Shown here: positions 5,748 through 5,850 of the stretch, piece after piece
Layout of the letters: each line of letters opens with the position of its first letter
Numbering within the stretch: position 1 is the first letter of the stretch
Assembly (NCBI GenBank): GCA_024231375.1
Contig: JAAEQP010000073.1
Coordinates: 1-5,850 of the forward strand
Origin: a bacterium
GTDB taxonomy: Bacteria > Hydrogenedentota > Hydrogenedentia > Hydrogenedentiales > SLHB01
Length of the DNA stretch: 5,850 bases
Direction of reading: 5' to 3'
Notes under the pieces: model-generated
Seen by the model: only the letters and a program-made list of their open reading frames with translations
Told to the model about the DNA's origin: nothing
The model's database searches: none
Position numbers and translations under genes: made by a program

Positions 5748-5850
5748 CCCAATCGAGCATGATGCGTCCGTCCGAGTACCCCACAACGGGGGCGCTGCTG
5801 GCCGGGATTCGCAACGGGAAGATCGCCCGGTACGAGGGCGTGGTGTCGCA
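5735..5850 (+). CDS. Start of a further phage gene (3' end cut by window edge)
   Basis: The frame opens at GTG 5735 and stays open to the last base, giving about 38 residues that begin ASLTQSSMMRPSEYPTTG after the initiator and continue LLAGIRNGKIARYEGVV. It overlaps the end of the previous gene by 13 bases, and a six-G run lies eight bases before the GTG. Two consecutive ATG codons at 5759 and 5762 are alternative starts just after the previous stop, but they have no ribosome binding site as good. Too little is visible to assign a function. The tight overlap marks it as part of the same structural operon. Confidence 0.6.
   Translation, partial: MASLTQSSMMRPSEYPTTGALLAGIRNGKIARYEGVVS

Noticed and set aside
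4620..5786. A 388-codon open frame on the minus strand spanning four plus-strand genes
   Set aside because: Its codons are exactly antisense to the frame of the 4698 and 4953 genes, so stops would need sense TTA, CTA or TCA codons, which are rare in GC-rich genes. The protein is rich in Arg, His and Val with no recognisable domain, and it crosses gene boundaries.

Overview
This window is a piece of a tailed-phage (Caudoviricetes-type) virion structural module, all on the + strand. It could belong to a free phage or to a prophage; no integrase, attachment site or host gene is present to decide. It is moderately GC-rich (about 60% by sampling lines), uses C/G-ending codons heavily and is tightly packed. 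I cannot name the host. No tRNA, CRISPR array, insertion sequence or origin is visible.

Layout. (1) 2-1318: most of a major capsid protein, cut at its 5' end by the window edge. (2) 1319-1418: a 100-base gap, the largest here, with two inverted repeats and no clear terminator or promoter. (3) 1419-1922: a basic orphan protein with a helical C-terminal half. (4) 1924-2406 and 2452-2799: two small beta-rich, Gly/Thr/Ser-rich proteins, candidates for capsid decoration or head-fibre components. (5) 2828-3925: a probable head-tail adaptor (connector) with extra N-terminal helices. (6) 3922-4701: a probable tail-terminator/completion protein with an unexplained beta-rich C-terminal domain. (7) 4698-4949: a small acidic coiled-coil protein. 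(8) 4953-5747: an unrecognised structural-type protein. (9) 5735 to the window end: the start of another gene, cut by the edge.

The order capsid, small head proteins, adaptor, tail completion, further virion proteins follows head-to-neck-to-tail assembly. From 2828 onward the genes overlap (ATGA at two junctions, a 13-base overlap at another) or are 3 bases apart, so they are probably translationally coupled on one transcript. Starts in the head part use classical AGGAG-type ribosome binding sites. The four starts from 3922 onward are preceded instead by plain runs of G.

The capsid call is the firmest. The adaptor and tail-terminator calls are fold-pattern inferences. The other products are not recognised. 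I see no obviously new biological system; the points of most interest are the two composite neck proteins, the orphan genes and the translation-signal pattern.
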